Shown here: piece by piece, positions 9,950-19,111 of the stretch
Layout of the letters: the number at the start of each line of letters is the position of its first letter
Numbering within the stretch: position 1 is the stretch's first letter
DNA from: Burkholderia savannae
GTDB lineage: Bacteria; Pseudomonadota; Gammaproteobacteria; Burkholderiales; Burkholderiaceae
Direction of reading: 5' to 3'
Assembly (NCBI RefSeq): GCF_001524445.2
Contig: NZ_CP013419.1
Coordinates: 186,001-250,000 of the forward strand
Length of the DNA: 64,000 bases
Program-made: the position numbers and the translations under genes
Notes under the pieces: generated by a model
The model's input: only the letters and a program-made list of their open reading frames with translations
The model's database searches: none
What the model was told of the DNA's origin: nothing

Positions 9950-11140
9950 ATGTCCCTCTTCGATCTTGTCATGATGAAACGCACTTCGACACACCCTGAC
10001 CATCCCAACGCGCCGCATTCGGCGCATCGTCTTATCCGCCCGGCCCGTACCGGCGCGGCCACAACGCGTCGTCGCCCGTGCCGCGTCAGTGCGGCGCTCG
10101 CGCTAGCCGTCGCGTCGTTCGCCGGATGCGGCGGAGGCGACGATTCAAACCAGTCCGCCACGAGCGTGCTCGCGCCGCCGACAGTGCAACTCTCGTATCC
10201 AGCGCAACCAGCGGCGCCGCAGCCGAATGTGCCCGCAGCACCCGCGCCGTCGACCGCGACTCCAACAACACCGCCCGCTGTCGTATCCGCCGGCGTCGCG
10301 CCGACGCACGCGGCATTGCGCCGCCCAACGATCATGCTCGAATTCGATCGTGCGATCGAACCGCGTTCGGTCAGCAACATCGCGCTACACGACGGAAATC
10401 GCGCAAGCGTTGCCATCGGCCCGTTGTCGTGGCTGAGCGATCGCCGGCTCACTTTCGCGCCACTTGTGTCGCTTAAGTCGAACAGCCGTTACGAAATCGT
10501 ACTGCCGACCGGCATCGAAAGCGTGACGGGAGAACGGTCGGCGCACCGCATGACGGCCAGCTTCGACACTACGCCGACCACACCGCCGCGCGGATTGTCG
10601 AACCTCGGCAACACATGCTTCATCAATGTGGCGCTGCAACTGGCCGTCCATTCGACAGCGCTCGACGACATTCTGTCGAATGCCACCGTCGATTCCGCCG
10701 TGCGCGCGCTGCTCGACGGCTATGACGCTGCGCCAGCCAGTGAGCTCGAGAAACAGTGGCGCGCAGCAGTCGCCGCGATGCGCGCGCTGCCGCAGTTTCG
10801 CGGCGGCGGCATGGGATACACGTTTGATGTATTGAAGGCGCTGCAGATGCCGCTGCATTCGGCAGATAACGCGGACGCGATACGCTACGCGCCGCCGGAA
10901 GCAAAAGCGTTCTATCTGACCGGCATACCGCTCAGCTACGCGGAGCTGCCGAACCATGACCGGCTCGTCGCATTCGACTACAGCACGGGCGGCCATTACA
11001 TCGCATATGTGAAGCGGGATTCGATCTGGTACCGCGTCAACGACGGCGTTGTAACCGAAGTCACGGAGCAGCAGTTGTCCGCCCTGCCGGCTCATAACCA
11101 CCAAGGCGCCTTGGCGATCGAGCTCGCGATCTATCGCTGA
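9950..11140 (+). CDS. tssM: Secreted USP-type deubiquitinase TssM
   Basis: 396 residues. A basic, hydrophobic N-terminus with a lipobox-like FAGC (Cys60) suggests Sec-dependent export, possibly as a lipoprotein. A low-complexity Pro/Ala linker follows. Residues about 120-210 look like a bacterial Ig-like (Big_5) domain (LEFDRAIEPRSVSNI). The C-terminal domain has the USP Cys box LGNTCFIN (Cys223) and His box GGHYIAYVK (His349), with Asn364/Asp365 as the likely third member. This matches the known B. pseudomallei TssM deubiquitinase, which dampens host NF-kB and interferon signalling and lies directly after T6SS-5 but is not a T6SS part. Start choice is uncertain; an ATG at 9971 is also possible. 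Its stop overlaps the convergent regulator by ten bases. Confidence 0.9.
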   Translation: MSLFDLVMMKRTSTHPDHPNAPHSAHRLIRPARTGAATTRRRPCRVSAALALAVASFAGCGGGDDSNQSATSVLAPPTVQLSYPAQPAAPQPNVPAAPAPSTATPTTPPAVVSAGVAPTHAALRRPTIMLEFDRAIEPRSVSNIALHDGNRASVAIGPLSWLSDRRLTFAPLVSLKSNSRYEIVLPTGIESVTGERSAHRMTASFDTTPTTPPRGLSNLGNTCFINVALQLAVHSTALDDILSNATVDSAVRALLDGYDAAPASELEKQWRAAVAAMRALPQFRGGGMGYTFDVLKALQMPLHSADNADAIRYAPPEAKAFYLTGIPLSYAELPNHDRLVAFDYSTGGHYIAYVKRDSIWYRVNDGVVTEVTEQQLSALPAHNHQGALAIELAIYR

Positions 11141-12186
11141 TCGGTCGGCACACGCAGCACGCCGACGCCGTACGCGGCGTCGAGCGGCTCAGCTTCGCTG
11201 CGGCGTCCCCGCGCCGCGCGCCGAACGTCGCCGGGCGTCTTACCGAAGCGCTGGCGAAACAGCTTGCCGAACGTCGACTGATCGGGGAAACCACACGCGT
11301 GCGCGATCTCGCCGATGCTAAGCGTGAGCCCTGGTTGCTCGAGGTAGCCGAGACTGCGGTTCAGCCTCGCATCACGAATCGCCGCCTTCACCGTCTGCGA
11401 TTCGTGGCGGAACAAACGATAGAGCTGTGTGCGCGAGCAATGGATCGCGTCGGCAATTCGGTCGGGCGTCAGGGTTTGCAAGTGGAGATGCTGACCGATG
11501 AAGCGGTACGCGGCCTGCAGACGATCACCGCGCGCAGGCGCGGCGCGCGGCGCGCGCGCCGATAGCGCCGCCTGCAGCAGCATGCGACCGAGGTCGGCCG
11601 TGCGCGCGAGCGTGTAATCGAGTTCGCCGGACGACAGCGCCGGGCCGCGCCCACCGATGAGCGCCAGCTCCGCCGCAAGAAACGGCGCGAGCCGGCCCGC
11701 CTGCAACGAAACTGCGGGTTGCGACGCGTCCATCGCCACTTGGCCAAGTGTCCGCCCCACTGACGAACGCGGCAATCTGAGTGCGCTGAAGCACGGTTCT
11801 TCCCAGTGCACATGCATCGGACGACCGCCGTCGAGCATGAACAGTTCGTTCGCACAAAAGCGCGCGGCTGGCGAGCCGGGCGCCTCGACCACGCATTTGC
11901 CCGCGTGCAGCGCGCAAATCGTCACGTGCGTGTCGGTCGTCGCAGCCTTCAGCCACCCTTCGGTGATCCGCGCATCGAGCGATGCTCCGCGAAAACGGAC
12001 GAACCGGGCGCGCTCGCACCTGCACAAAAAACCGTGTCCATGAAACGTCCGCGCCCGTTCCGCACGCACTTCCTCGCACTGAAACACGTGCGCGCTCCAG
12101 AACGCCGTTCCGTGCACAAGCGGCATGTCGTCGGTGGAAAAGAACTGCAGCAGCGTGCCGCTGCCAAGCGCGTGCATCTTCGCCAT
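11131..12186 (-). CDS. bprC: AraC-family transcriptional regulator, probable BprC
   Basis: 351 residues from the chosen ATG at 12186. The N-terminal part (FSTDDMPLVHGTAFWSA) resembles the AraC_binding_2 sensor domain. The C-terminal 100 residues carry two helix-turn-helix motifs, with typical text IADAIHCSRTQLYRLFRHE and IGEIAHACGFPDQSTFGKLF. In the Bsa region BprC is the AraC protein that links T3SS-3 regulation to T6SS-5 expression; position between T6SS-5 and bprB supports that identity. Longer upstream starts exist (TTG at 12279, ATG at 12270 and 12237), but none has a clear ribosome-binding site and AraC_binding_2 proteins usually begin close to the FSTDD motif. Confidence 0.75.
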   Translation of the reverse strand: MAKMHALGSGTLLQFFSTDDMPLVHGTAFWSAHVFQCEEVRAERARTFHGHGFLCRCERARFVRFRGASLDARITEGWLKAATTDTHVTICALHAGKCVVEAPGSPAARFCANELFMLDGGRPMHVHWEEPCFSALRLPRSSVGRTLGQVAMDASQPAVSLQAGRLAPFLAAELALIGGRGPALSSGELDYTLARTADLGRMLLQAALSARAPRAAPARGDRLQAAYRFIGQHLHLQTLTPDRIADAIHCSRTQLYRLFRHESQTVKAAIRDARLNRSLGYLEQPGLTLSIGEIAHACGFPDQSTFGKLFRQRFGKTPGDVRRAARGRRSEAEPLDAAYGVGVLRVPTDQR

Positions 12187-12510
12187 GATGAAGCCCGGTG
12201 AAATGTGCGACTGGAAGACGCGCCGTGCGTGTCGCATTGCATGTGTTGCGCGGCGTAGGTCACGTGTCATGCGACACAAAATCGGAACCCGCTGCGTGCA
12301 TCGCGCGATATGGGGCGTGCACTGTGTTACATGAGCGGATGCGGCGCATCAAGATGCCCGGCGGGCGCGGCCGCGTTCCCGCCACACCGCGCACGGGGTG
12401 ACAGGCTTGCGCGACATCCGCCGCCCGCTCCGCTGCGTCACCGGCCCACGTGCGCATTCATCCTGACGCGAGTCGTCTGCCCGGCCGCGCCGCGCGGGCG
12501 CGGCATGCGT
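12187..12510. other. Intergenic region upstream of bprC
   Basis: About 320 bases between the bprC start and the end of the probable bprD gene. The sequence is GC-rich with no convincing ORF in codon-usage terms. It should hold the bprC promoter, but I see no strong -35/-10 pair, repeat or RNA gene. Confidence 0.4.
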
Positions 12511-12924
12511 TCACAGTGTCGGACTCTGCGTGCGCGTTGGCAAGACTTTGTACTTGCAGTCCTCGGGCCGGTCGCCGATGTGCCGATTAACGAACGCATG
12601 GAGTTCTCTCAGCTTGCGCCGTTCGAAATACAGGCCGCGGTGTGCGACGCATTTGACCGCTTCGATCGTCTTGCCGAACAGCCCTTTCCTGGCAAGCTTT
12701 TTGCCGACCTCGTCGATGTTAATGGTAATTCGCTTTTGTTTCGCGAGCAGCACCGGTTGGCTGACAGCGCTGTTGAAGCGGATCTCCCTGAGCACATCCA
12801 TTCTGATGGCCTTGATCTCGCTCTTCAGCGCCCGACCGCGCTCGTCGCGGTTCTGTTTCGCATGTTTTTCAACTACGACATGTTGAGGTTTCAAAATCGC
12901 GGGGGACATCCCAATCGTTTTCAT
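12511..12924 (-). CDS. bprD: Small basic protein, probable regulator BprD
   Basis: 137 residues from the ATG at 12924, which has a clear ribosome-binding site (aggaaaaggaaacagatc); the longer frame starting upstream lacks one. The protein is rich in Lys, Arg and Ile, with a helical middle (LKSEIKAIRMDVLREIRFN) and a predicted mixed alpha/beta C-terminus. I do not recognise a named domain. Its position between the AraC gene and the bprB-like response regulator is where bprD lies in B. pseudomallei, so the name rests on synteny. Confidence 0.55.
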   Translation of the reverse strand: MKTIGMSPAILKPQHVVVEKHAKQNRDERGRALKSEIKAIRMDVLREIRFNSAVSQPVLLAKQKRITINIDEVGKKLARKGLFGKTIEAVKCVAHRGLYFERRKLRELHAFVNRHIGDRPEDCKYKVLPTRTQSPTL

Positions 12925-13194
12925 GATCTGTTTCCTTTTCCTGAACATTAGCGAGCGTTCATTCTCCGCCGCAGATTGGCTCGGCACTTTCACGAATCGC
13001 TCGCCCGGCTACACGGCGTAGCCTCGCTTGCTTCGTCGCACGAATCGCACAAGCTGCGCGAACAGCGCGAGTCGCGGAACGCAAGCGCGTACGACGCCCA
13101 CAATCGCGTCGCGCTGATTAAACCGCACAGCAAACGGATCCGCCGAAGTGTCGTACGCACGCGCCATAGAGCGCGAACCCGCGCCGGTCGCGCG

Positions 13195-13866
13195 CTACGT
13201 CAGCGGCGCGCACGCATTCGCGTATCCGTATCGATACGCCCACTGAATCACGTTCGCCACGTTGCGCGCGCCGAGCTTCTGCATCAGCCGCTGCCGATGG
13301 CAATCGACCGTCTTCGGGCTGATGTTGAGCCGCGACGCGATCTCTCGGTTGCGCATCCCGTCGGCGATCAATTTCAGCACCTGCTTCTCGCGCCGCGTCA
13401 GTTCGTCGACAGGCGTGGAAAACGAGCGGCCATTGACCGAGGACGCGATTCTCGCGCCGTCGAGCGCCGGGTCGATATAAACTTGCCCAGACATCACGCG
13501 CCTAACCGCATGCAAAATGCCTTCCAGGCTGCACCACTTCAGCAAGTAGCCCGACGCACCGAAGCGGATCGCATCCGCCGCGCGCGTCTCAGATCCGAGC
13601 GCGGTGAAGACGATAAACCTGACGTTTGGATGCTCGCACAGGAGCTCGCCCATTGCTGGCAGCGGATCATCGCCCGGTAGCATCACGTCCATAAACACGA
13701 GGTCCGGCCTGTCGCGACGGCATCGGTCCCTCGCCTCAATCATGTCGGTGACCCCGCGCACCTCGATTCCCGCATACGCCCTGCCGAGTACGCCCTCAAT
13801 GCCATCGCGCACGATAGGGTGACTGTCAATGACGAGCACCCTTTCACACTTACTCTTTTCGACCAT
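13195..13866 (-). CDS. bprB: NarL/LuxR-type response regulator, probable BprB
   Basis: 223 residues from the ATG at 13866, preceded by GGAG; the open frame upstream to 13968 is not needed. The receiver domain has VLVIDSHPIVRDG and the phospho-acceptor context DLVFMDVMLPG, with a conserved Lys in GYLLKW. The C-terminal LuxR helix-turn-helix is LTRREKQVLKLIADGMRNRE followed by IASRLNISPKTVDCHRQRLM. Synteny with bicP and bopA identifies it as BprB. No sensor kinase gene is adjacent. Confidence 0.8.
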   Translation of the reverse strand: MVEKSKCERVLVIDSHPIVRDGIEGVLGRAYAGIEVRGVTDMIEARDRCRRDRPDLVFMDVMLPGDDPLPAMGELLCEHPNVRFIVFTALGSETRAADAIRFGASGYLLKWCSLEGILHAVRRVMSGQVYIDPALDGARIASSVNGRSFSTPVDELTRREKQVLKLIADGMRNREIASRLNISPKTVDCHRQRLMQKLGARNVANVIQWAYRYGYANACAPLT

Positions 13867-13993
13867 AATTGATTCTCCGTTGCTCCGATGCGCCCCTCTT
13901 CCGTAAGCCCACGTGATGCGCCGCCTAGACGGCCCATGCCGCACGCTACGCACGCGCTTTTTTAACATAGTGCCCGCACGTCACCGAAATATT

Positions 13994-14473
13994 TCAGATC
14001 CATTTCATTAGTTCGCCGTTCAGCGATCCCAATTGCACGCAGGCCGTGCGTGACTCCGCCGGTGCGTCCCACGTGCGCGCGTCGTAGGCGCCCATCCGTG
14101 CGAACGCGTCGATCAGGCCTTCGAGGCGAGACGCAAACACTGCGAGTGCGTCGACGAATTCTCGGCTCTCGAGATTCGCCGTTGCAATGCGCTCGATCAG
14201 CATCACTGCTCCCGCTTCATCGTCGAGTCCGAGGCCGCTACCCGATTCGGACAAGTCGAGATTGACGACGAGCATCCGTCGCCAGAAGTCCGCAGGCGCA
14301 TGCGGCGGAAATTCACCGACCATCCCATACAGCACGAGCGCGTCGGACCGGTCGCGAATCGAGATCATCAGTTGCTCATCCAGCAGCAGGAAACACTGCC
14401 CTTTCTCGTCGAAGCCAAGCGTCACGCCCGTCGCTTTGCTCAGCGCATTCAACAATTCGGTGTGTGCATTCAT
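13994..14473 (-). CDS. bicP: Type III secretion chaperone, probable BicP
   Basis: 159 residues, acidic, with the CesT/SycE-type chaperone pattern (short N-terminal helix LLNALSKATGV, beta strands GFDEKGQCFLLLDEQLMISI, and a C-terminal helical region). Class I chaperones of this kind are encoded beside their effector; here it follows bopA by 70 bases on the same strand. In B. pseudomallei the gene next to bopA is bicP, and this one occupies the same position. Confidence 0.78.
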   Translation of the reverse strand: MNAHTELLNALSKATGVTLGFDEKGQCFLLLDEQLMISIRDRSDALVLYGMVGEFPPHAPADFWRRMLVVNLDLSESGSGLGLDDEAGAVMLIERIATANLESREFVDALAVFASRLEGLIDAFARMGAYDARTWDAPAESRTACVQLGSLNGELMKWI

Positions 14474-14543
14474 AGTTTGAGGTACTCCATCGGATTCGAA
14501 TCGGTCGGTCGCGCGCCGCCAACCGACGAGCGGAGGGCATGCG

Positions 14544-16091
14544 TCATGCGGCGATCGCGGTCGACATGAACGCCTCGATTTGCCCGATCATCGCGTGCGC
14601 GGCCAGCATCCGCAGCGCGGACCGGTCGTCCGGCGGCGGCGCATCGAGATGCCGGCCGAGCGCCTCGACAAAGGTTCTCGCCTTGCGCGTCAACGCCGCG
14701 ACGTCGTCGCGCACCGATGGTGCGCAGCGCTTCATCGCCTCGGCGAGATCCGCGTCCGCCCGATCGCGATGCTTGACGGATCGCGCGGCGGACAGCTCGT
14801 CGAAATACGCGCCGATCCGCTCGACTTCGAGCGCGTGACCGTCGAGGCGCGCTTGCCGCGGCGCGCCCGTGTGCGCGGGAACGCGACCGCGGCCGGCTTC
14901 GCCCGCGAGCACGCCCCGCACCGCTTGGCCGGGCTCCGAGAACGCGCGCCACGCCTCTCGCACGGGCGCGCTGTTGCACAGCCGATCGCAGTGGCGCGCG
15001 ATATCAGCGCGCTGCTGGTTCAGCGTGTCGATCCTCGCCTGCACGGCCTGCGCATACGCATGCGCGCGATTCGGATCTTCGGAGATCCATGCGGCCGTAT
15101 ACGGCACGAAATGCTCGGCGCCGCCGGAGCGCAACACACGCAGCGCCATCGACGCGCAGTTTTCCTTCTTGCTGATCATCTGGTACTTGAGCTCGCCCGT
15201 CGTCGCAGCGTGCTTCACGGCACGCGCGTCGCGCAACATCGCCGCCTCGTTCAGGCCGAACAGCACGAACGCGTCCCGGCCGGCCGCCTCGCGCTTGTCG
15301 CGGTTCAATCCGATCGCCGGAAAATACACCTTGCGCGCGCTCAGCCCCCATCGCCACTCCTCATCCCGTTTCTGCCCCGCTCTCGGGAAAAAACGCGCGG
15401 CGCGAAAATCCGCTTCGTCAAGAAGATGGTTGGCTTCCTTCTCGATCTTTTCTCTCGCGATCTCGCCTCGCCGCAGATTGCGCACTGTTTCCTTGCCGAT
15501 TTCCGATCGCTTGTCCTGCCGATATCGGCTCAGCGCCTTCGCTTCGACACGCCCGAATTCCTTGCTGTCGAGAGGTTTGAGCGGCCACCAACTAACGTGC
15601 TCGTACACATGCCGGCCGGCGTCGGCGTCCGCCTGATTCTTGATCGTCAGCGACGCGTGTCCCGGATGATCGAGACCTCGGCATTCCCATGACCGGAACA
15701 CGATCTGGCGGGCGAGCGGCTTCGCATCGCCCGTCCCGTGAAAATGCTCGGCGATCGACATCATGTTGCGCACGAGCCGCCGATCGAGCGGCGCGTCGTC
15801 GCGGCGCGCGCCGTAGTCGAGCGCCGCCGTCGCGCCCTCCGGGCCGTATCGCTTCGACAACGCGCCCAGGAACACCGCGAGCGTGCGGCAGTTTTCCGTG
15901 CGGACCCGCTCGGCGTAGCGCCGCACCGCATCGCAGTGCTTGAGCAGCGGGACGTGCGCGAGAAACGCGAACAGCCGCTCCTTCATACCCAACCTCGCGA
16001 CCGACACCGCCGGGCCGCGCGCGCCGTCACCGACGACGACACGCCCCCCCCACGGCAGCGCATGCGCAACGAATGCATCGACATTGATCAT
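14544..16091 (-). CDS. bopA: Type III effector BopA (IcsB-like acyltransferase)
   Basis: 515 residues from the ATG at 16091, chosen for its strong ribosome-binding site (gggaggacctg) and start MINVDAFVA; the frame runs upstream to 16250 without support. BopA is the Bsa effector related to Shigella IcsB, an Ne-fatty acyltransferase that helps bacteria avoid LC3-associated phagocytosis. The catalytic pair is visible: His145 in [12 protein letters not shown] and Cys312 in [13 protein letters not shown], close to the IcsB positions. The C-terminal third is helical and Ala/Arg-rich. It is divergent from bopE and co-directional with its chaperone. Confidence 0.87.
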   Translation of the reverse strand: MINVDAFVAHALPWGGRVVVGDGARGPAVSVARLGMKERLFAFLAHVPLLKHCDAVRRYAERVRTENCRTLAVFLGALSKRYGPEGATAALDYGARRDDAPLDRRLVRNMMSIAEHFHGTGDAKPLARQIVFRSWECRGLDHPGHASLTIKNQADADAGRHVYEHVSWWPLKPLDSKEFGRVEAKALSRYRQDKRSEIGKETVRNLRRGEIAREKIEKEANHLLDEADFRAARFFPRAGQKRDEEWRWGLSARKVYFPAIGLNRDKREAAGRDAFVLFGLNEAAMLRDARAVKHAATTGELKYQMISKKENCASMALRVLRSGGAEHFVPYTAAWISEDPNRAHAYAQAVQARIDTLNQQRADIARHCDRLCNSAPVREAWRAFSEPGQAVRGVLAGEAGRGRVPAHTGAPRQARLDGHALEVERIGAYFDELSAARSVKHRDRADADLAEAMKRCAPSVRDDVAALTRKARTFVEALGRHLDAPPPDDRSALRMLAAHAMIGQIEAFMSTAIAA

Positions 16092-16703
16092 CAGGTCCTC
16101 CCATCGACTACGAGATATTCCGATACGACGCGGCAGCCGCGCAGGCCGCCGCACGTTGCTGTCGGACGGGCCGTCGCGCGCCGGGCATGCAAGCGAGACC
16201 GGCGCACGGCGCTTCAACCCGGTCGACATCGATACCGATGCTAAAGACATTCGTCCCGCGTCGCTTTCAGATTCCGCTCAGGCCACCGCGTACATGTCGG
16301 CGCCGCCGGCAAACAATGCGACGTCACGGGCGAAGGATGCGCTCGTCCGCATGTGCGGCTCGCGCGGCCGTCCGGCGTCGATCCGACTTCGCAGCGTCGC
16401 ACACAAGCGGATCCGGCCAAACGGGACAACTCGCGCCGATCCGTGCCAATCCATGCCGATTCGTCCCGCTTCGCTCCGACGTCGCCCATGGCTGCAAATG
16501 GTCAAAAATTGCCGTGCATGGCCGCCCGTCGCCGGCACGCATGAGCACTTTATGGAATCGGACCACGCGACTCGCCCCATAAAATCGAATCTATTCAGAA
16601 GCCTGTTCCCGCGCGCGCCGTTGTCGATCGAAATCGAAACCGAAATCGCCGCGCGGATGCGGGCGTGCCGGATCCCGCCATTCCACTCAATCGAGAGCAC
16701 GAC
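16092..16703. promoter_or_regulatory. Divergent bopA-bopE intergenic region
   Basis: About 610 bases between the divergent effector genes. The first part is GC-rich; the part nearest bopE is richer in A/T (for example around 16,550-16,600). It must hold promoters for both genes. Bsa effectors are known to be controlled by the AraC regulator BsaN with BicA, but I could not define its binding site here. No ORF or RNA gene is supported. Confidence 0.45.
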
Positions 16704-17447
16704 ATGATTTCCAACCTGAGAATTAACAGATCCACGCACGTCAAGAAAGCGTCGTTCGACGTTCACGTCAAGCGCTGCGAAGCGCGACCGCGCACGTTGT
16801 TTGCCCAGCAGATCAAGCGCATCTTCAGCAAGATCGGCGAGACGCTCGGGCCGCTGTTCCGCCGCTGTGCGCCGGACAGCGCGCCCACGCGGGTCAAGCT
16901 GCAGGGCATTCGCTACGTCAGCAGCTATCGGCCCACCGGCGACCGGAAACAGGCGATCCGGCATTTCGTCGACGAGGCGGTCAAGCAGGTCGCCCACACG
17001 CGTACCCCCGAGATCCAGCAAGACGCCGAATTCGGCCGGCAGGTCTACGAAGCGACGCTCTGCGCGATCTTCAGCGAAGCGAAGGACCGGTTCTGCATGG
17101 ATCCGGCCACCCGCGCGGGCAACGCGCGGCCGGCGTTCGTCGCGGCGCTCGGCGATGCGGCGCGCGCAACCGGGCTGCCCGGCACCGACAAGCAAGGCGT
17201 CTTCACGCCAAGCGGCGCCGGCACGAATCCGCTCTATACCGAAATCCGGCAGTACGCCGACAGGCTGATGGACGCAGAACTAGCCGCGTGCCCGGAATAC
17301 CGGGAGCTTCAGCCGTATGCGAGACAACAGGCGATCGACCTCGTCGCAAATGCAGTGTCGAATGAGCGCAAGAACACGCTCAAAAATTTCCAGACGACGA
17401 CGCAAGAGCTCGATGTCCTCCACCGCGGTGCAACGGGCACCGTATAA
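16704..17447 (+). CDS. bopE: Type III effector BopE, guanine nucleotide exchange factor
   Basis: 247 residues from the ATG at 16704 (MISNLRINRSTHVKKASFDV). The sequence closely follows B. pseudomallei BopE, a SopE/SopE2-type exchange factor for Cdc42 and Rac1 that drives host-cell entry: for example RFCMDPATRAGNARPAF, and the catalytic loop PSGAGTNPLY with GAGT at residues 171-174, the counterpart of the SopE GAGA loop. The N-terminal ~75 residues hold the secretion signal. The C-terminus differs from my memory of the B. pseudomallei protein after about residue 225 and is some 14 residues shorter. The bap/bip genes that normally follow are missing. Confidence 0.93.
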   Translation: MISNLRINRSTHVKKASFDVHVKRCEARPRTLFAQQIKRIFSKIGETLGPLFRRCAPDSAPTRVKLQGIRYVSSYRPTGDRKQAIRHFVDEAVKQVAHTRTPEIQQDAEFGRQVYEATLCAIFSEAKDRFCMDPATRAGNARPAFVAALGDAARATGLPGTDKQGVFTPSGAGTNPLYTEIRQYADRLMDAELAACPEYRELQPYARQQAIDLVANAVSNERKNTLKNFQTTTQELDVLHRGATGTV

Positions 17448-17550
17448 CGAAGGCGGGTGCCGGCCGCGATGACTGGGAAACGCGATCGGCGTGCGGGTGC
17501 GCTCCAGTTCATGGTAAGCGCTAAATCCGCCACACGTCGTTAGGTGACGT

Positions 17551-17592
17551 GTTACCGGGTAACATGTTTCGAATCGATAGTTACCGGGTAAC
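17551..17592. promoter_or_regulatory. Two palindromic operator sites GTTACCGGGTAAC
   Basis: Two perfect copies of the 13-base palindrome GTTACCGGGTAAC lie at 17551-17563 and 17580-17592, 29 bases apart (nearly three helical turns, so on one DNA face). The second ends 14 bases before the ATG of a small truncated regulator and touches its ribosome-binding site (gaaggagatgcgag). An autoregulatory operator for that regulator is the simplest reading; this is inference. Confidence 0.65.
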
Positions 17593-17606
17593 GAAGGAGA
17601 TGCGAG

Positions 17607-17718
17607 ATGACGCAAACGACGGCGCAGCGGCAGGCGGCTTATCGGGCAAGGCGCGAGACGGCAGGCAAGGACGGCAACGGTGATCGACGTCTGGATATGT
17701 GGGTGAGCACGGAAGCGT
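17607..17718 (+). pseudogene. Truncated small regulator (5' fragment)
   Basis: A good ribosome-binding site (aaggag) precedes MTQTTAQRQAAYRARR, and about 37 residues continue to RRLDMWVSTEA before homology switches to antisense IS66 sequence. This N-terminus is typical of small plasmid/phage-borne ribbon-helix-helix-like repressors. The 3' end is lost at a junction with the IS66 remnant. The gene lies just behind two palindromic sites it probably once bound. Confidence 0.55.
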
Positions 17719-17721
17719 ACT

Positions 17722-18658
17722 GCTGGCCACGCCCCGGCTGGTACTCAAACAGCACCACCGGCTGCTCGCTATCCTCCGCGCTTCGGTAGACCCACATGTA
17801 TGACTTGTCCTGCGCGTTTCGGCCGTTCTCCTTCAGGACCTGGACGGTGGTCTCGTCGCCGTGAATCAGCCACTGGCTGAGCAGAATCTTCTTGAGCGCC
17901 TTGAACAGGCGCGTGTAGTGAAGCTCGGCGGGGCGGATGATCCAGTTCGCCAGCGTACCGCGGCTGACTGCGATATTCGAGCGTGCGAGCACGTCTTCCA
18001 TCCGGTACAGCGGCGTGCCGTCGACATACTTGCCGGCCGTGACGGCGGCGATCATCGATGCACTGGCGTGACTACCCGGCAAGGGCTGCGCCGGCATCGG
18101 CGCGACCACGATCGGTGTGTGCGTGCCGTGACGCTCGCAGTGCCGACACGCGTACTTGAAACGCGCGTGCTGCAGCACCGAGACCTTGACCTGCATGTGC
18201 AACTGTTCGCTGATTTCCTCGCCCATCCGATGCATTGCCTTGCTGCAGCACGGGCAGATCTTCTGGTCTTCGGGCAGGTCGTACTCGATTCGCTCGCGCG
18301 GCAGGTCCGCGGGCAGCGGTTTGCGGCCACGCTTGCGCGGTTCAGGCTGGCCGGGTTCCGGCAACCCGGTATCGGGCAACGTCAGCGGCTCGCCGTCGTC
18401 CTCCTCGGCCGGCTCAGCGTGGGCTGCCTCTTCGGCCTCGTTGAACACGCGGTCGCGGCGCTTCTCGCTCTTCGGCGCGTACTGTCGGGCCAACGCGAGA
18501 CGATATTGCTCTTCCAGCGCATCCAGGCGCTTGGTCAATTCGTCGATCCTGGCGTCACGCTCGGCAATGACCTGAGCATCGGCCGCCACCCGCTCCTCCA
18601 GCTTGTGGATATAGGCCTTGGCGGTGCGCGGAAGTCGGGGGAGATTGGGAGGGGACAT
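17722..18658 (-). pseudogene. tnpC: IS66 transposase TnpC, C-terminally truncated
   Basis: About 312 residues of the roughly 520 expected. Visible parts are an N-terminal coiled coil (residues ~15-60), the leucine-zipper-like and zinc-finger region with CPCCSKAMHR and the later paired Cys/His (KYACRHCERHGTH), and the start of the DDE domain up to HGDETTVQVLKE and FEYQPGRGQ. The rest of the catalytic domain is gone, so it is inactive. Start taken at the ATG at 18658. Confidence 0.8.
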
Positions 18659-18757
18659 GCGCTCAACGATAGCGAAACGCAGAGCCAAATAGGTTTACGC
18701 GAATTTGTAACAGCTAAAGCCGCCGTTGTTTACTGGCAACAGCGGCGATACCCTGCT

Positions 18758-19111
18758 TCAGTTCGTGTGGCAGTACTGCCGCGCTGGGTGGCGGCGCACG
18801 GCGTCGATATCGACGCCGTCGAGCAGCAGGTGAAGCTGCTCGGCCGTCAGTTCGATCACGGCTTGCTGACGGCGGGGCCAAACGAAACGGTCGGCCTCGA
18901 GGCGTTTCAATAGGAGCCAGAATCCGGCCCGGTCATACAGCAGAAGCTTCACGCGATCGCGTTTGCGGTTGTGGAACGCGAAGACGGCTCGCGCAAGCGG
19001 ATCGAGCAGCATCGACTGCTCGACCAGCGCGACGAGGCTGTTGATGCCGGCGCGGAAGTCGATGGGCTCGCGGTGCAGGTAGATCTGCAGGTCCGCGTCG
19101 AAGCGGAACAT
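18758..19111 (-). CDS. tnpB: IS66 accessory protein TnpB
   Basis: 117 residues, the normal IS66 Orf2/TnpB length, with the family signatures PIDFRAGINSL and VFAFHNRKRDRVKLLLYDR, then GFWLLLKRLE. The ATG overlaps the last base of the tnpA stop (TGATG), indicating coupled translation. Complete, but without a full TnpC the element should not transpose by itself. Confidence 0.85.
   Translation of the reverse strand: MFRFDADLQIYLHREPIDFRAGINSLVALVEQSMLLDPLARAVFAFHNRKRDRVKLLLYDRAGFWLLLKRLEADRFVWPRRQQAVIELTAEQLHLLLDGVDIDAVRRHPARQYCHTN

Noticed and set aside
14580..15692. 370-codon plus-strand ORF opposite bopA
   Set aside because: Shadow of bopA, which has the catalytic motifs and a good ribosome-binding site.
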